Shown: positions 22,884 to 32,371, counted from the first letter of the stretch. The stretch is DNA of 42,035 bases from Bacteriovoracaceae bacterium (GCA_019752535.1 JAIEMA010000014.1:1-42035), one strand, 5' to 3'. The notes: generated from the sequence alone by a model not told the origin. Program-made: numbers and translations.

Positions 22884-24599
22884 TCAATATTTCTTCAACC
22901 AAAAGGACCTAAACAAAGTGAGGGCTGCTAATCCCCAAAAAATCCAACTAATTGTCGGAACCTCTGCGATGTGTTGTGGCTCCTTACCTAAGATCGGTAG
23001 AGTTCCCACAATGATAAAAGTTCCAGACAAAAGTGATAAACCTAGAAAATAAAGAGAACGTGAAATGGAGCGTACGTAAGTGTCGGCTCCTTGAATTTTT
23101 AATTCAAAAGCATAACCTCTTCTGGCTTGCTCGCGCATAAACCATTTTAAATGCTTGGGAAGAATTCTCAGCGATGTAAGTACATCCTTTCCAATCCACA
23201 TTGCCTCTTCTTTCGCATTCTCCGCAGAAAGAACTTCACCTATAAGCTTTGGAATATCTTTTTCTAAAATTTTAAAAATATTCAGATCCAGGCCAACTGA
23301 TTTGCCTACACCATCCAATGTCATCAGGGCCCTAAAAATAATAAACCACTCTCTAGGAAGATAAAGTCTATGCTTAGAAAGAGTTTTAATTATTGCTCTT
23401 ACAAGCTCTGTGACGTTTGTTTCTTTGATGGAAAGACCTACAAAAGGTGAAAGATTATCCCTTATGTCTCGAATGAGTTCTTCATGGTCTGGTATCTCTT
23501 CATATTCAGCAACTTCTAAAAACTCGTACACCAAATTGTCATAGTTATAAGTGATGACTGCGTAGAGGACAGCAATAAGATTAGCCCGATTTTTTTTGGA
23601 GAGCGTACCCATTAGACCAAAGTCAATAAGACCTAATCTTTGATCGGGCATAATAAAGAAATTTCCACCGTGAAGGTCTGCGTGAAAGAAGCCATCCGCC
23701 AGAAGAGTATGCGCAAAGAGATCCACACTTCTCTCAAGCTTCTCAACCATCACTGGCCCTACTTCTTCAAGGGAGCGATAAGTATTGAAGGGTCGACCAT
23801 CCAAAAATTCCATTACCAAAACATTGGATGAGGAATATTCCCGATAAATCTTTGGAATATGAAAATCGTTATGCACATCAATTTTTGAAAGATTGATCGT
23901 CAGACGCTCACAGTTTTGAGCTTCAGTCATAAAGTTTAATTCAGACATTGTGGCCCTGAAAAAATCTTCAATGACTCGTGATAATCCTAGATATCGGATT
24001 CCGACTGAGACCTTTTCAACTTGCGCCACCATGAAACGCACAATTTCAAAATCTGTTTTTAAAATTTTTTCGATACCAGGACGCTTAACCTTAACAACGA
24101 CTTTTTCATCATTGAGTAGCGTCGCTCGATAGACAACGCCAATGGAAGCTGTGCCAATGGGGACTTCTTCAATTTTTTTGTAAACTTGTGAAATGGGTTT
24201 ACCTAGCGATTCTTGAATGACAGTTCGCGCTTCTTGAAAAGATATTGGCTTCACTTCATTTTGAAGTTTTTTTAATTCTCTGATCATCGCCGGATCAAAA
24301 AGATCTTCTCTTGTGGCGAGGAGTTGACCCATTTTTACGAAACTTGGTCCCAATTCCTCGAATGACTTTCTAAGTTTTGATCCTACTTGTCCCCACCACT
24401 CCTCTGAGTCATCAATAGTCTCTTCTGAGACATCATCCGTTTCTGTCGAAGGTGAGATTGAAGGCAGTCCAGTACTTAAACCTGATTTTGAAATGAGCGA
24501 ATGAAAACCGTTCTTGCTAAAAACAGTCAGGATCTCCCTGAATCGGGCGACGTTTTTGATTGTTTTTGTTAGACCAATTCCAGTCTTAATCAGGTCCAT
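22884..24599 (-). CDS. ubiB: UbiB/ABC1-family atypical kinase-like protein
   Basis: A 571-aa member of the UbiB (AarF/ADCK/Coq8) family, ATPases needed for ubiquinone synthesis. It has the diagnostic FVKMGQLLATR (KxGQ motif with K89), an Ala-rich-type loop GTASIGVVY (149-157), KVKRPG with the conserved lysine, HADLHGGN (306-313) and DFG (326-328). Two C-terminal membrane helices (about 523-570) anchor it. ATG 24599 has AAGGAAGAG upstream. It lies alone between the apbE set and a divergent operon. Which lipid or quinone it serves cannot be told from the sequence. Confidence 0.92.
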   Translation of the reverse strand: MDLIKTGIGLTKTIKNVARFREILTVFSKNGFHSLISKSGLSTGLPSISPSTETDDVSEETIDDSEEWWGQVGSKLRKSFEELGPSFVKMGQLLATREDLFDPAMIRELKKLQNEVKPISFQEARTVIQESLGKPISQVYKKIEEVPIGTASIGVVYRATLLNDEKVVVKVKRPGIEKILKTDFEIVRFMVAQVEKVSVGIRYLGLSRVIEDFFRATMSELNFMTEAQNCERLTINLSKIDVHNDFHIPKIYREYSSSNVLVMEFLDGRPFNTYRSLEEVGPVMVEKLERSVDLFAHTLLADGFFHADLHGGNFFIMPDQRLGLIDFGLMGTLSKKNRANLIAVLYAVITYNYDNLVYEFLEVAEYEEIPDHEELIRDIRDNLSPFVGLSIKETNVTELVRAIIKTLSKHRLYLPREWFIIFRALMTLDGVGKSVGLDLNIFKILEKDIPKLIGEVLSAENAKEEAMWIGKDVLTSLRILPKHLKWFMREQARRGYAFELKIQGADTYVRSISRSLYFLGLSLLSGTFIIVGTLPILGKEPQHIAEVPTISWIFWGLAALTLFRSFWLKKY

Positions 24600-24648
24600 A
24601 CTCTTCCTTGTACTTCCATGATACGCCCAGGCACTGTAAGCTCATAGG

Positions 24649-25164
24649 GTGCACAACATTGCCCTATTGGTTTTAATTCTTCATTTCTTCATTGCCCCTA
24701 TAGGGGTTGCTGCTGAATCATGTAGCCGTACGGCGATTGTAAATTACCAAGAAGTTTTAGTGGATGCGAGTTCTAGTAATCGTGGTGAGGGTCTGCGCTA
24801 TTATCTTCAAAGGGATCCAGTCGCAAAAAAACTTCTAGAGGAGTATCAAGAAACCAATCGTCCCAAGTGGCAACATGCTGCTCTTAGCACCTTCGGCAGC
24901 GCCATGATATTGGCCGGTATCTTAAGATCAAATGAAGGGAGTAATGAAACTTTCACGGGTCGATCGACTCTCATTTTTGGTGGCATGACTGTGGTGGCCG
25001 TAAGTTATTTGATTTCCCGAACAAATCAGTATAATAATGAATGGCTTTTGCAACGCTCCATAGATGAGCACAACAAAAGAAATACTCCCCGCATCTATTT
25101 TTCTGCTGATCCGTCAAAATCTCGCAATAGTGGCATGGGTGTAGGGATTTTGAAGGAGTTTTAG
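24649..25164 (+). CDS. Exported or membrane hypothetical protein
   Basis: A 171-aa protein starting at GTG 24649, with a signal peptide (IALLVLILHFFIAPIGVAA). Two weakly hydrophobic segments follow (about 80-97 and 107-123), the rest being polar. No family recognised. It is the first gene of a six-gene operon (to 29321) and is followed after one base by the zinc-ribbon gene. The 49-base gap to the divergent ubiB leaves room for short overlapping promoters but no clear box was seen. Confidence 0.7.
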   Translation: MHNIALLVLILHFFIAPIGVAAESCSRTAIVNYQEVLVDASSSNRGEGLRYYLQRDPVAKKLLEEYQETNRPKWQHAALSTFGSAMILAGILRSNEGSNETFTGRSTLIFGGMTVVAVSYLISRTNQYNNEWLLQRSIDEHNKRNTPRIYFSADPSKSRNSGMGVGILKEF

Positions 25165-25165
25165 C

Positions 25166-25453
25166 ATGGTTCCGTGTCCTAAATGTGGTAAGAATGTGCC
25201 CTATTTAGAAGCATTTCCACCAGGAAGAACGGATCAATGCACCCACTGCGGCTGTGATCTTAGAAGTTGTGTGGCATGCAAGCATTACGATAAAGCTGCC
25301 TATAATGAATGCCACGAACCTTCAGCCGACCGAGTAGTAGATAAGGAAAAAGCAAATTTTTGTGAGTGGTTTAAGTTCGGCCCAAAGCAGATTGGTGCGG
25401 GCACAACGAAAGAAGATATGTTAGAAAAGGCGAAATCGCTTTTTAAGAAATAG
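25166..25453 (+). CDS. Small cysteine-rich zinc-ribbon protein
   Basis: A 95-aa cytoplasmic protein with a zinc ribbon (CPKCGK at 4-9 and CTHCGCD at 25-31). A second Cys/His cluster follows: SCVACKHYDKAAYNECHEP and, later, DKEKANFCEWF. The NFCEWF-type ending is shared by small zinc proteins I recall from deltaproteobacteria, but I cannot give a function. AAGGAG upstream is strong. It ends seven bases before greA, a transcription factor gene, which makes a role in transcription or RNA metabolism possible but unproven. Confidence 0.78.
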   Translation: MVPCPKCGKNVPYLEAFPPGRTDQCTHCGCDLRSCVACKHYDKAAYNECHEPSADRVVDKEKANFCEWFKFGPKQIGAGTTKEDMLEKAKSLFKK

Positions 25454-25460
25454 AGGATCC

Positions 25461-25931
25461 ATGAACGAGTTTCCGATGACATTAAACGGTAAAAAGCTCT
25501 TAGAAACAGAGCTAGAGAGACTTATCAAAGTTGACCGTGAAAATATTAAACAAGCCATCTCAGAAGCTCGTGACCTGGGTGATCTTAAAGAGAATGCTGA
25601 ATATCATTCTGCTAAAGAGAGACAATCTCATATTGAAGGACGAATTCAAGAACTTCAGGCAAAACTTTCACGCGCTCGCGTCGTTGATATCAAAACAATT
25701 AGAACCGATAAAATCGTTTTTGGAGCAACAGTTTCTGTCACTGATCCCAAAGGTAATGATCTTACTTTTCAAATTGTTGGCGAAGACGAAGCGATGAACG
25801 ATGCAGCTAAAATTTCATTTAGCTCCCCCTTAGGAAAAGCCCTGATTGGCAAAGAAGCTGGTGATGAAGTGATCGTAAGAGCACCCAAAGGTGATATGAC
25901 CTATGAGGTCCAAACCGTCGACTACCGTTAG
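25461..25931 (+). CDS. greA: Transcript cleavage factor GreA
   Basis: A 156-aa elongation factor that enters the RNA polymerase secondary channel and stimulates cleavage of backtracked RNA. The N-terminal coiled coil carries the acidic tip GDLKENAEYHSAKE with D41 and E44, the catalytic pair at the same positions as in E. coli. The C-terminal FKBP-like domain ends in PKGDMTYEV. The start ATG 25461 follows GAGG. Its end overlaps the recG start by 29 bases, so the two are translationally coupled. Confidence 0.96.
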   Translation: MNEFPMTLNGKKLLETELERLIKVDRENIKQAISEARDLGDLKENAEYHSAKERQSHIEGRIQELQAKLSRARVVDIKTIRTDKIVFGATVSVTDPKGNDLTFQIVGEDEAMNDAAKISFSSPLGKALIGKEAGDEVIVRAPKGDMTYEVQTVDYR

Positions 25932-28020
25932 CCTCACGCTAAATTCACCTATCGATGTCCTTTCGAAAACTAAAGCTCCCTCGGCGCACTTGCTCACACT
26001 TAAAAGTGCGGGTGTTCTAACTCTCTCTGATTTACTGTGGCTTCTCCCTCTAAGAACTCTCCCGATGCCTAATCTAAAACCCTTTCGAGAGGCTAAAGAG
26101 AGTGAGCTTTTTCTAGGAACTGGAAAGATCATACATCGAGAAATCCGTCCTGCCTTTGGGAGAAAAACCAAAGGTCGATTTCTTCTCTATACGGGCTTTA
26201 TTGTAGTTAAAGAATTAAATGGCGACTCTACAATTCCTCTTAGATTTTTCAATCTTTATCCTCAGCAAAAAAAGCAAATTGAAGAATTAGATCAAATTTG
26301 GTTTTTGGGAAACCTTCAGGAATACAAAGCCCAATTGCAAATGGTTAACCCAAGAATTCACTCTCTGCTTGATCAAGATTGGGGAGAGAGTTTGGGCAAA
26401 TGGTTGGTTGAATATCCTACCGTCAATAAAGTCCCTGGCTCATATACTGGAAAACTTTTCTCACAACTCCCTGAAAATTTCTGGTCAAGCTTTTCATCTG
26501 AATTTGGTACTGATGAACTCAATGACACAACTCTTTCGTCGGCCTTCAGAACTCTTCATGCTCAAATAAGTCCGACTTCAGATTTTAAAAATTTAAGAAA
26601 AATGGCTGAAGAACGTCTAGCGTACGAAGAGTTTTTCATTGATCAATTAAAAATAACCACGCGTCGAAGATTTATTAAAAAAAAGGCAGGGCCAGTAATT
26701 GAAACTGATCAAGATGCCTTAAACGTGTTCCTCAAGGTTCTCCCCTATCAATTAACGGAAGATCAAAATAAGGCCATTCATCAGATCCTAGAAGATATGA
26801 AAAGTGGTCATCCGATGATGAGAATGCTTCAGGGAGATGTGGGTTGTGGAAAAACAATTGTCGCCTTTCTGGTTGCTCTACAAGTGATTCAGCAAGGTGG
26901 GCAAGTGGCATTCATGTGCCCAACTGAAGCTCTGGCCCAGCAGCATGCGAAGAGTCTCTCTGAAATTTTTGGTCATCTCCCTTTTTTAAAACCCGCACTT
27001 CTTCTTGGAAGTATGAAGAAAAAAGCCAAAGACTCCCTCAATAAAGCACTCATCAATGGAGAGGCTAATTTTGTGATTGGCACACACTCCTTGTTTCAAG
27101 AAAGCGTTCAATTTAAAAATCTCAATCTCGCTATCATCGATGAACAACATAAGTTTGGAGTCGAGCAACGGTTGATGCTGACATCTAAAGGTGCTGGCAC
27201 ACATTGTTTAATCATGTCGGCCACGCCTATTCCCAGAACTTTATCACTGGCTCAATATGGTGATCTTGATTTCACAACTATTAAAACCATGCCTGCCGGA
27301 CGAAAGGGCATAAAAACCAGGATCGTGGCGAAAGAGAATTATTCAAAGTATCTCGATTTTTTAAAACAAAGACTTCAGATGGGTGATCAAGGCTACATGG
27401 TTTTTCCGGCGATTGAAGAATCTGAAACCATGAATCTTCAAAATGTGACCGAAGCCTATGAAAAATACCAAAAAGATCTTCCTGGCGTCAGGATGGCGGT
27501 TCTTCATGGCAAGATGAAACCAGAGGATAAAGAAGCAACCGTCCAGCTCTTTACTGAAGGCAAAATTCAAATACTCATCTCAACGAGTGTCATTGAAGTG
27601 GGGATTAATATCCCTAATGCAACTTTCATGAGTATCTATGATCCAGATCGTTTTGGCTTAAGTTCGCTTCATCAATTGCGTGGCCGTGTAGGGAGAGGAA
27701 CGAAGGCTGGATTTTGCTTTTTAGTTTTAGGCAAAGATCTAGCACCGGCCAGTGTAGAGAGACTAGAGGTGATGGAAAAAACCAATGATGGTTTTGTTAT
27801 TGCAGAAGCCGATCTTCAAAATCGCGGCGAAGGCGATCTATTTGGAGTAGACCAGTCAGGAGTCGTTACCCGTCGCAGGATTGCAGACTTCATGAAACAT
27901 TCTCATATCCTAGAGAAAGTTTACCATGATGTTCAACAACTCATGAAAGAGCACCCAGAGAAAATTGATCCTCTTTTATTAAAATTAGCCCGTGACCAGA
28001 AGATTTTAGATACAATCTAG
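25903..28020 (+). CDS. recG: ATP-dependent DNA helicase RecG
   Basis: A 705-aa branch-migration helicase that remodels stalled replication forks and Holliday junctions. An N-terminal wedge domain with an OB fold (FLLYTGFIVVKEL... FFNLYPQQKKQIEE) precedes the superfamily 2 motor. The motor has Walker A GDVGCGKT at 311-318, DEQH at 413-416 (RecG uses DEQH), MSATPIPRTL, and the C-terminal STSVIEVGINIPNA and QLRGRVGRG. The start ATG 25903 has AAAGGTGAT just upstream and lies within greA. Length is normal for the family. Confidence 0.96.
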   Translation: MRSKPSTTVSLTLNSPIDVLSKTKAPSAHLLTLKSAGVLTLSDLLWLLPLRTLPMPNLKPFREAKESELFLGTGKIIHREIRPAFGRKTKGRFLLYTGFIVVKELNGDSTIPLRFFNLYPQQKKQIEELDQIWFLGNLQEYKAQLQMVNPRIHSLLDQDWGESLGKWLVEYPTVNKVPGSYTGKLFSQLPENFWSSFSSEFGTDELNDTTLSSAFRTLHAQISPTSDFKNLRKMAEERLAYEEFFIDQLKITTRRRFIKKKAGPVIETDQDALNVFLKVLPYQLTEDQNKAIHQILEDMKSGHPMMRMLQGDVGCGKTIVAFLVALQVIQQGGQVAFMCPTEALAQQHAKSLSEIFGHLPFLKPALLLGSMKKKAKDSLNKALINGEANFVIGTHSLFQESVQFKNLNLAIIDEQHKFGVEQRLMLTSKGAGTHCLIMSATPIPRTLSLAQYGDLDFTTIKTMPAGRKGIKTRIVAKENYSKYLDFLKQRLQMGDQGYMVFPAIEESETMNLQNVTEAYEKYQKDLPGVRMAVLHGKMKPEDKEATVQLFTEGKIQILISTSVIEVGINIPNATFMSIYDPDRFGLSSLHQLRGRVGRGTKAGFCFLVLGKDLAPASVERLEVMEKTNDGFVIAEADLQNRGEGDLFGVDQSGVVTRRRIADFMKHSHILEKVYHDVQQLMKEHPEKIDPLLLKLARDQKILDTI

Positions 28021-28022
28021 GC

Positions 28023-28427
28023 ATGTTAGAAATCACAGTCCTCAAAAGTGAAGATCCGGATTTTGAAGGCGTTTGGAGCTTTCAAAAAAACCAAATATAT
28101 TTTGGTCACCCAGATGGTGACATCGCTCCATCAGGACTCCCTAACTCGTTTACATTTATGCTTGAAGTTTTGCCTGAATTTCTCCAAGTTCATCCTCACC
28201 CTGACCTTGAATTCTGGTTACTCAATGGAAAGAGAGCAAGCAAGGGTAGAAAAGTGAAGATCGGTGATAATATCCAAGTTCAGAACATTGAATTCAAAAT
28301 AACAGCCGCAAAATTTCAGGAATTTAAAACCAAAAAGCAAATTTTGGATATGAAACTCAAGCAACTGATTTCAACCGAGGCTCCGATTCTGAACCTCATT
28401 CAACTGCTAAACGCGAAAACAAAGTAG
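28023..28427 (+). CDS. FHA-like domain protein
   Basis: A 134-aa protein with features of a forkhead-associated fold: QIYFGHPDGDI near 25-35 in the position of the IGRxxxxDI strand, WLLNGKRASKGRKVKIGDNIQVQNIEFKI (66-94) matching the late NG...L..GD.I.I....F.I strands, and a helical tail. The phosphothreonine-binding Arg, Ser and His are not evident, so phosphopeptide binding is uncertain. It begins two bases after recG. I regard the fold assignment as moderate. Confidence 0.6.
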   Translation: MLEITVLKSEDPDFEGVWSFQKNQIYFGHPDGDIAPSGLPNSFTFMLEVLPEFLQVHPHPDLEFWLLNGKRASKGRKVKIGDNIQVQNIEFKITAAKFQEFKTKKQILDMKLKQLISTEAPILNLIQLLNAKTK

Positions 28428-28433
28428 GTAGCA

Positions 28434-29321
28434 GTGCAACTCTATTCTAATTTTCATAAGACAACTGATGGAGAGCAACTTTTTTACACCACGAACTTCC
28501 CTATTGATTTTAAAACCTCACACAAGAAAGTGGTTCTCTTCAATTACGGTCTCGTTTGTAGCAACCTTCATTGGAAATTCCAACTTCAATGGTTTCATGA
28601 TGCTGGCTATAAAATTTTATTTCACGATTATCGAGGCCACTTTCAAAGCTCTGGTAAAGATAATCTTGAAAGAATCACCTTTGTAAGAATCGCAGAAGAT
28701 ATAAAAGAATTACTTGAGCACTTAAAGATCTCTGAAGTAGCTGTCATTGGTCACAGTATGGGAGTCAATATTACTCTGGAACTCGCGAGAAGAAACCCTG
28801 ATCTCGTGAAGGCCATGTGCCTACTCTCTGGAACCACACTTCCCGTCAAAGGCGTCATGTTTGACACTAATTTAATGGAATATATTCTTCCCGTGACAGA
28901 AGAAATTCTTAAGCGCTATCGCGAGGCTTTTCAATTCTTCTGGGATACACAAGCTATGAATCCACTAACTCTAAAGCTCATTCACAATCAAGGCTTTAAT
29001 GAGAAGCAAGTGGGAAGAGATTTCATTGAAGTTTATATGAATCGTGTCGCCCAACTAGGGCCTGATCTCTTCCTGCAACTCTTTATGGAAATGCAAAGGC
29101 ATGATGTCCTAGGAGATTTAGATACGATGACAATGCCTGCCTTGGTCATCGGCGGAGATAAAGACCGTGTCATTCCCTTTCATCTGCAGCACTTACTTCA
29201 CCAAAGATTAGCCAACTCTGAGCTGTATATCATTAAAGAGGGATCCCATGTCCCTCAGGTAGATTTTCCTGAATTTACAAATAATCGAATGCACTTATTT
29301 TTAGAAAATCACTTTAGCTAG
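28434..29321 (+). CDS. Alpha/beta hydrolase
   Basis: A 295-aa alpha/beta-hydrolase-fold enzyme with a complete catalytic triad: nucleophile S108 in GHSMG, D244 in GGDKDRVIP and H272 in GSHVPQVD. The oxyanion-hole region is FNYGLVCSN, and DYRGHFQSSG is the usual lid-proximal loop. No signal peptide, so it is cytoplasmic. The substrate is unknown; the family includes esterases, lipases and haloperoxidase-like enzymes. The start is GTG 28434 with AGG upstream. Last gene of the 24649-29321 operon. Its TAG stop overlaps the stop of the convergent gene in a shared CTAG. Confidence 0.9.
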   Translation: MQLYSNFHKTTDGEQLFYTTNFPIDFKTSHKKVVLFNYGLVCSNLHWKFQLQWFHDAGYKILFHDYRGHFQSSGKDNLERITFVRIAEDIKELLEHLKISEVAVIGHSMGVNITLELARRNPDLVKAMCLLSGTTLPVKGVMFDTNLMEYILPVTEEILKRYREAFQFFWDTQAMNPLTLKLIHNQGFNEKQVGRDFIEVYMNRVAQLGPDLFLQLFMEMQRHDVLGDLDTMTMPALVIGGDKDRVIPFHLQHLLHQRLANSELYIIKEGSHVPQVDFPEFTNNRMHLFLENHFS

Positions 29322-30550
29322 AGACCTTTAAGTTCTATTAATGGCTTAAAAATTCTTCGCATAGCAGATTTAATTTGAGATTTTTTATATTCTTGATGGC
29401 TTGCTTCGCCCTGAGTATTTTGTGAATGACTTTGCTCATCAGTGATTTGAACTTCAAATGGATAGAAGAATCTCACATCACGAGATATCGGAGTGGTATC
29501 GAGGGCCAAAAGTTGCTTCGAAATTGGATTTTCCCTATCTTGCAAAGCCGCTTTTCTGACTTCATTAAAATGGGCCATGAATGGATTTCTGTATTTAATT
29601 AACTGTCGACCAGTAAAATGAATGGCTCTGTACTCTTGTGAGGAATGTTGATTCCTTTCAATATTTGTATGGGGTGTGCATTGTTCGACCAACGCTTCTA
29701 ATTCTTTAACAAAACGCGGTTCATCCCAATTCTGGCGATAAGCAAGTTTCAAGAGTGTATGAGATTTCTTTTTTAAAAGATTTAAATCCACTAAGGTGTT
29801 TTGCGAGCGGCTTGGTTTAATATTGTTGATCATCACGACGTAATTCGTAACAAGGAACTTGAGTACTCTCAATGAATCCATTTTCGACTTCGTTACGATC
29901 CGAACACCGATTCTGTCAAAAAGCTCTTCTGCGACATTTTCTTGTTTATGCAAAAGTTTGATAATAATGGACTCTCTTGTTTTCTTCGCCTTTGTCTGGA
30001 AATCAACAAGGGGAACAGAGAAGCCTGAATCATTTTTTATAAAAAGATTATTTTCTTCGTCTCTGACAATATATTTGTAAAAGCGATCAAAGATTTGCTG
30101 TTGAACAACACTGAAATAGCGATAACGAAGATCTTTATCAGTATGCAAAATTGTATGCATCACTTTAAGAACAACACCTGACCAAAGCGACTCTTCAACG
30201 TTTGGTTTCTCGCCTTTCTTTCCAGTGGCGAGCAAAAAAAGTTCCGAGATATCAGTTAGAGTATAGAGGAAACTTGGAACGGAGAGAGGGAGTCCATCGG
30301 GATTACCTTCTTTCAGGAAATATCTTTTTATAAATTGTAGCGCCTCTTGATAAATTCCAAACAGTTCAGCGCTTTCAACAGGATTTTTTAAATCAAATCC
30401 ATAGCCCACTAAAAAGTCATAGACTTGATCACCACTATACATTTCCGTTAAATAATTTTTGGCATCGAGAGACGATTCTCCACTACAAACGAGATGAAGC
30501 GTTTCCCAATTAAAAAGATGCTGAGCGATAAAATCTGGACGTTGAGTCAC
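29318..30550 (-). CDS. RelA/SpoT-like nucleotidyltransferase-fold protein
   Basis: A 410-aa protein that I recall as a conserved family of Bdellovibrio and Myxococcus (TIGR04552-like). It was not looked up. The middle and C-terminal parts carry RSH-synthetase-like motifs: KTRESIIIK (190-198) like the RxKxxxSxxxK segment, FDRIGVRIV (211-219) like the DxxGxRIV strand with D212, EYRAIHFTG (306-314) like the YxSxH motif, and FEVQI (366-370) like the catalytic ExQ motif. This suggests a (p)ppGpp-type pyrophosphotransferase fold, though activity is unproven. No ACT or TGS domain is seen. The N-terminal 180 residues have a HTILHTDKDL stretch of unknown meaning. Start GTG 30550 with AGGA upstream. 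It is divergent from pgpA by 32 bases. Confidence 0.65.
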   Translation of the reverse strand: MTQRPDFIAQHLFNWETLHLVCSGESSLDAKNYLTEMYSGDQVYDFLVGYGFDLKNPVESAELFGIYQEALQFIKRYFLKEGNPDGLPLSVPSFLYTLTDISELFLLATGKKGEKPNVEESLWSGVVLKVMHTILHTDKDLRYRYFSVVQQQIFDRFYKYIVRDEENNLFIKNDSGFSVPLVDFQTKAKKTRESIIIKLLHKQENVAEELFDRIGVRIVTKSKMDSLRVLKFLVTNYVVMINNIKPSRSQNTLVDLNLLKKKSHTLLKLAYRQNWDEPRFVKELEALVEQCTPHTNIERNQHSSQEYRAIHFTGRQLIKYRNPFMAHFNEVRKAALQDRENPISKQLLALDTTPISRDVRFFYPFEVQITDEQSHSQNTQGEASHQEYKKSQIKSAMRRIFKPLIELKGL

Positions 30551-30582
30551 TATACTGAGTCCTAATGTTCGCGCTAAAATGA

Positions 30583-31098
30583 ATGAAAAAAGCTAACCTA
30601 GTTCATATGAAAGATCAAAATAACAAAACCCCAAATAGAATTTTACTTACTTATCTTTCGTGGTTTGGCTCTGGCTATGCACCAAAAGCCCCAGGAACAT
30701 TTGGAACACTCGCTTCTCTCCCTTTTATTTATGCCTGGAGTTTGTTGCACCTCAATATATGGATAAACTTAGGTGTCATTTTTTTAATGACTTTGCTCGC
30801 CTGCTTAGCTGCAGAGAACGTTCAGAAAAAACTTAATCTTCAAGATCCACAATGGATTGTCATTGATGAAGTGGTGGGAATGTTTCTCACTTGGGCGATC
30901 GTCAATCCTGCCAATTGGATGATGTGGCTAGCTTGCTTTGTGGCCTTTAGATTTTTTGATATCATCAAAATTTGGCCTGCGAGCTACTTCGATAAAAAAG
31001 TAAAAAATGGGGCCGGAACCATTCTGGATGATGTGGTTTCTGGTCTCTATGCAGGATGTTTAGTCCAAGCTGTGTCCATTTTTCTCCAACGCTTTTAG
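30583..31098 (+). CDS. pgpA: Phosphatidylglycerophosphatase A
   Basis: A 171-aa inner-membrane phosphatase that converts phosphatidylglycerophosphate to phosphatidylglycerol. Family motifs: GSGYAPKAPGTFGTLAS (29-45), VIDEVVGMF (about 98-106) and FRFFDIIKIWPASYFDKK followed by GAGTILDDVVSGLYAG. Four hydrophobic segments fit the family. ATG 30583 lacks a clear Shine-Dalgarno; ATG 30607 is an alternative start. It stands alone between a divergent RSH-like gene and recA. Confidence 0.93.
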   Translation: MKKANLVHMKDQNNKTPNRILLTYLSWFGSGYAPKAPGTFGTLASLPFIYAWSLLHLNIWINLGVIFLMTLLACLAAENVQKKLNLQDPQWIVIDEVVGMFLTWAIVNPANWMMWLACFVAFRFFDIIKIWPASYFDKKVKNGAGTILDDVVSGLYAGCLVQAVSIFLQRF

Positions 31099-31241
31099 TC
31101 AAATTTTCTAACCTTTTGATAACTTGGGCTTCCGTAATTTTTCCGTACATTTGCAGGAAAAGCGCTTGGCACTAACGCTATGGGGGTGTTAGCTTTGAGT
31201 TACACACACCTCCGAAATTATTGATTACAAGGGGAACTCGC

Positions 31242-32360
31242 ATGGCATTTAACAGTACGTTTGAAAACACCGGTGACGCAGCTAACAAGAAGAAAGCTCT
31301 CGATCTTGCTCTCTCAAGTATTGAGAAGCAATTCGGCAAAGGCGCCATCATGCGCTTGGGGACTGACCAAGTTCAAGAAAGAATCCCAGCAATTCCGACG
31401 GGCGCACTCGGCCTTGATCTTGCTCTTGGAATAGGTGGAATTCCTCAAGGAAGAATTGTTGAAATCTACGGCCCTGAATCTTCAGGTAAAACCACTCTCA
31501 CTCTTCACATTGCAGCTGAATGCCAAAAGATGGGAGGCACCGTTGCTTTCGTTGATGCAGAACATGCACTTGATACCTCTTACGCCTCAAAACTTGGTGT
31601 CGATGTTTCAAACACACTTATCTCTCAACCAGATTCTGGTGAACAAGCTCTCGAGATCGCCGACATGCTCGTGCGCTCTGGCGCCGTTAATCTTTTGATT
31701 GTTGACTCAGTAGCAGCCCTCACGCCGAAAGCTGAACTTGAAGGCGAGATGGGCGATAGCCACATGGGACTTCAGGCTCGCTTGATGAGCCAAGCCCTTC
31801 GTAAACTTACTGGTTCAATCTCTCGCTCAAACTGTACTGTAATCTTCATCAACCAACTCCGTATGAAAATTGGTGTGATGTTTGGAAATCCTGAGACAAC
31901 GACAGGTGGTAACGCTCTTAAGTTTTATGCTTCCGTTCGTATGGATATCCGTCGTATCGGCGCCATTAAAGATGGCGAAGTCACAACTGGGGCTCGTACA
32001 AGAATCAAAGTCGTAAAAAACAAAGTCTCACCTCCATTTAAAGAAGTTGAATTCGACATCATGTACGGAGAGGGAATTTCTAAGACAGGTGATCTAGTTG
32101 ATATCGCCGCTAATGAAGGTATCATTGAGAAAGCTGGCGCTTGGTATTCATACAACAATGGAAAGATGGGTCAAGGCCGCGAACAAGCAAAAACATTCTT
32201 GAAAGAGAATCCATCTATTATGGAAGAAATTCGTCAGAAGGTTTTCGCTAAGCACGGCATCGTTCGCCCAACTGAAATTGCTAAAGTTGATATGGCGACT
32301 GGTGAAATTAAGGAAGAGTCAGAGACAACAAAACCGGCTCGTGGAAAAAAAGTTCAATAG
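31242..32360 (+). CDS. recA: Recombinase RecA
   Basis: A 372-aa DNA strand-exchange ATPase and LexA co-protease. Walker A is GPESSGKT at 77-84, Walker [13 protein letters not shown], with the DNA-binding loops and the [15 protein letters not shown] region intact. I chose ATG 31242, with AAGGGG upstream; seven extra codons from 31221 have no ribosome-binding site. The C-terminus is acidic then basic and variable, as is usual. The upstream 140 bases hold a CTAAC-N11-GTTAG dyad (31172-31192), but no recognised LexA box. recX and alaS follow, the classical proteobacterial order. Confidence 0.98.
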   Translation: MAFNSTFENTGDAANKKKALDLALSSIEKQFGKGAIMRLGTDQVQERIPAIPTGALGLDLALGIGGIPQGRIVEIYGPESSGKTTLTLHIAAECQKMGGTVAFVDAEHALDTSYASKLGVDVSNTLISQPDSGEQALEIADMLVRSGAVNLLIVDSVAALTPKAELEGEMGDSHMGLQARLMSQALRKLTGSISRSNCTVIFINQLRMKIGVMFGNPETTTGGNALKFYASVRMDIRRIGAIKDGEVTTGARTRIKVVKNKVSPPFKEVEFDIMYGEGISKTGDLVDIAANEGIIEKAGAWYSYNNGKMGQGREQAKTFLKENPSIMEEIRQKVFAKHGIVRPTEIAKVDMATGEIKEESETTKPARGKKVQ

Positions 32361-32371
32361 AACTCATAAAA

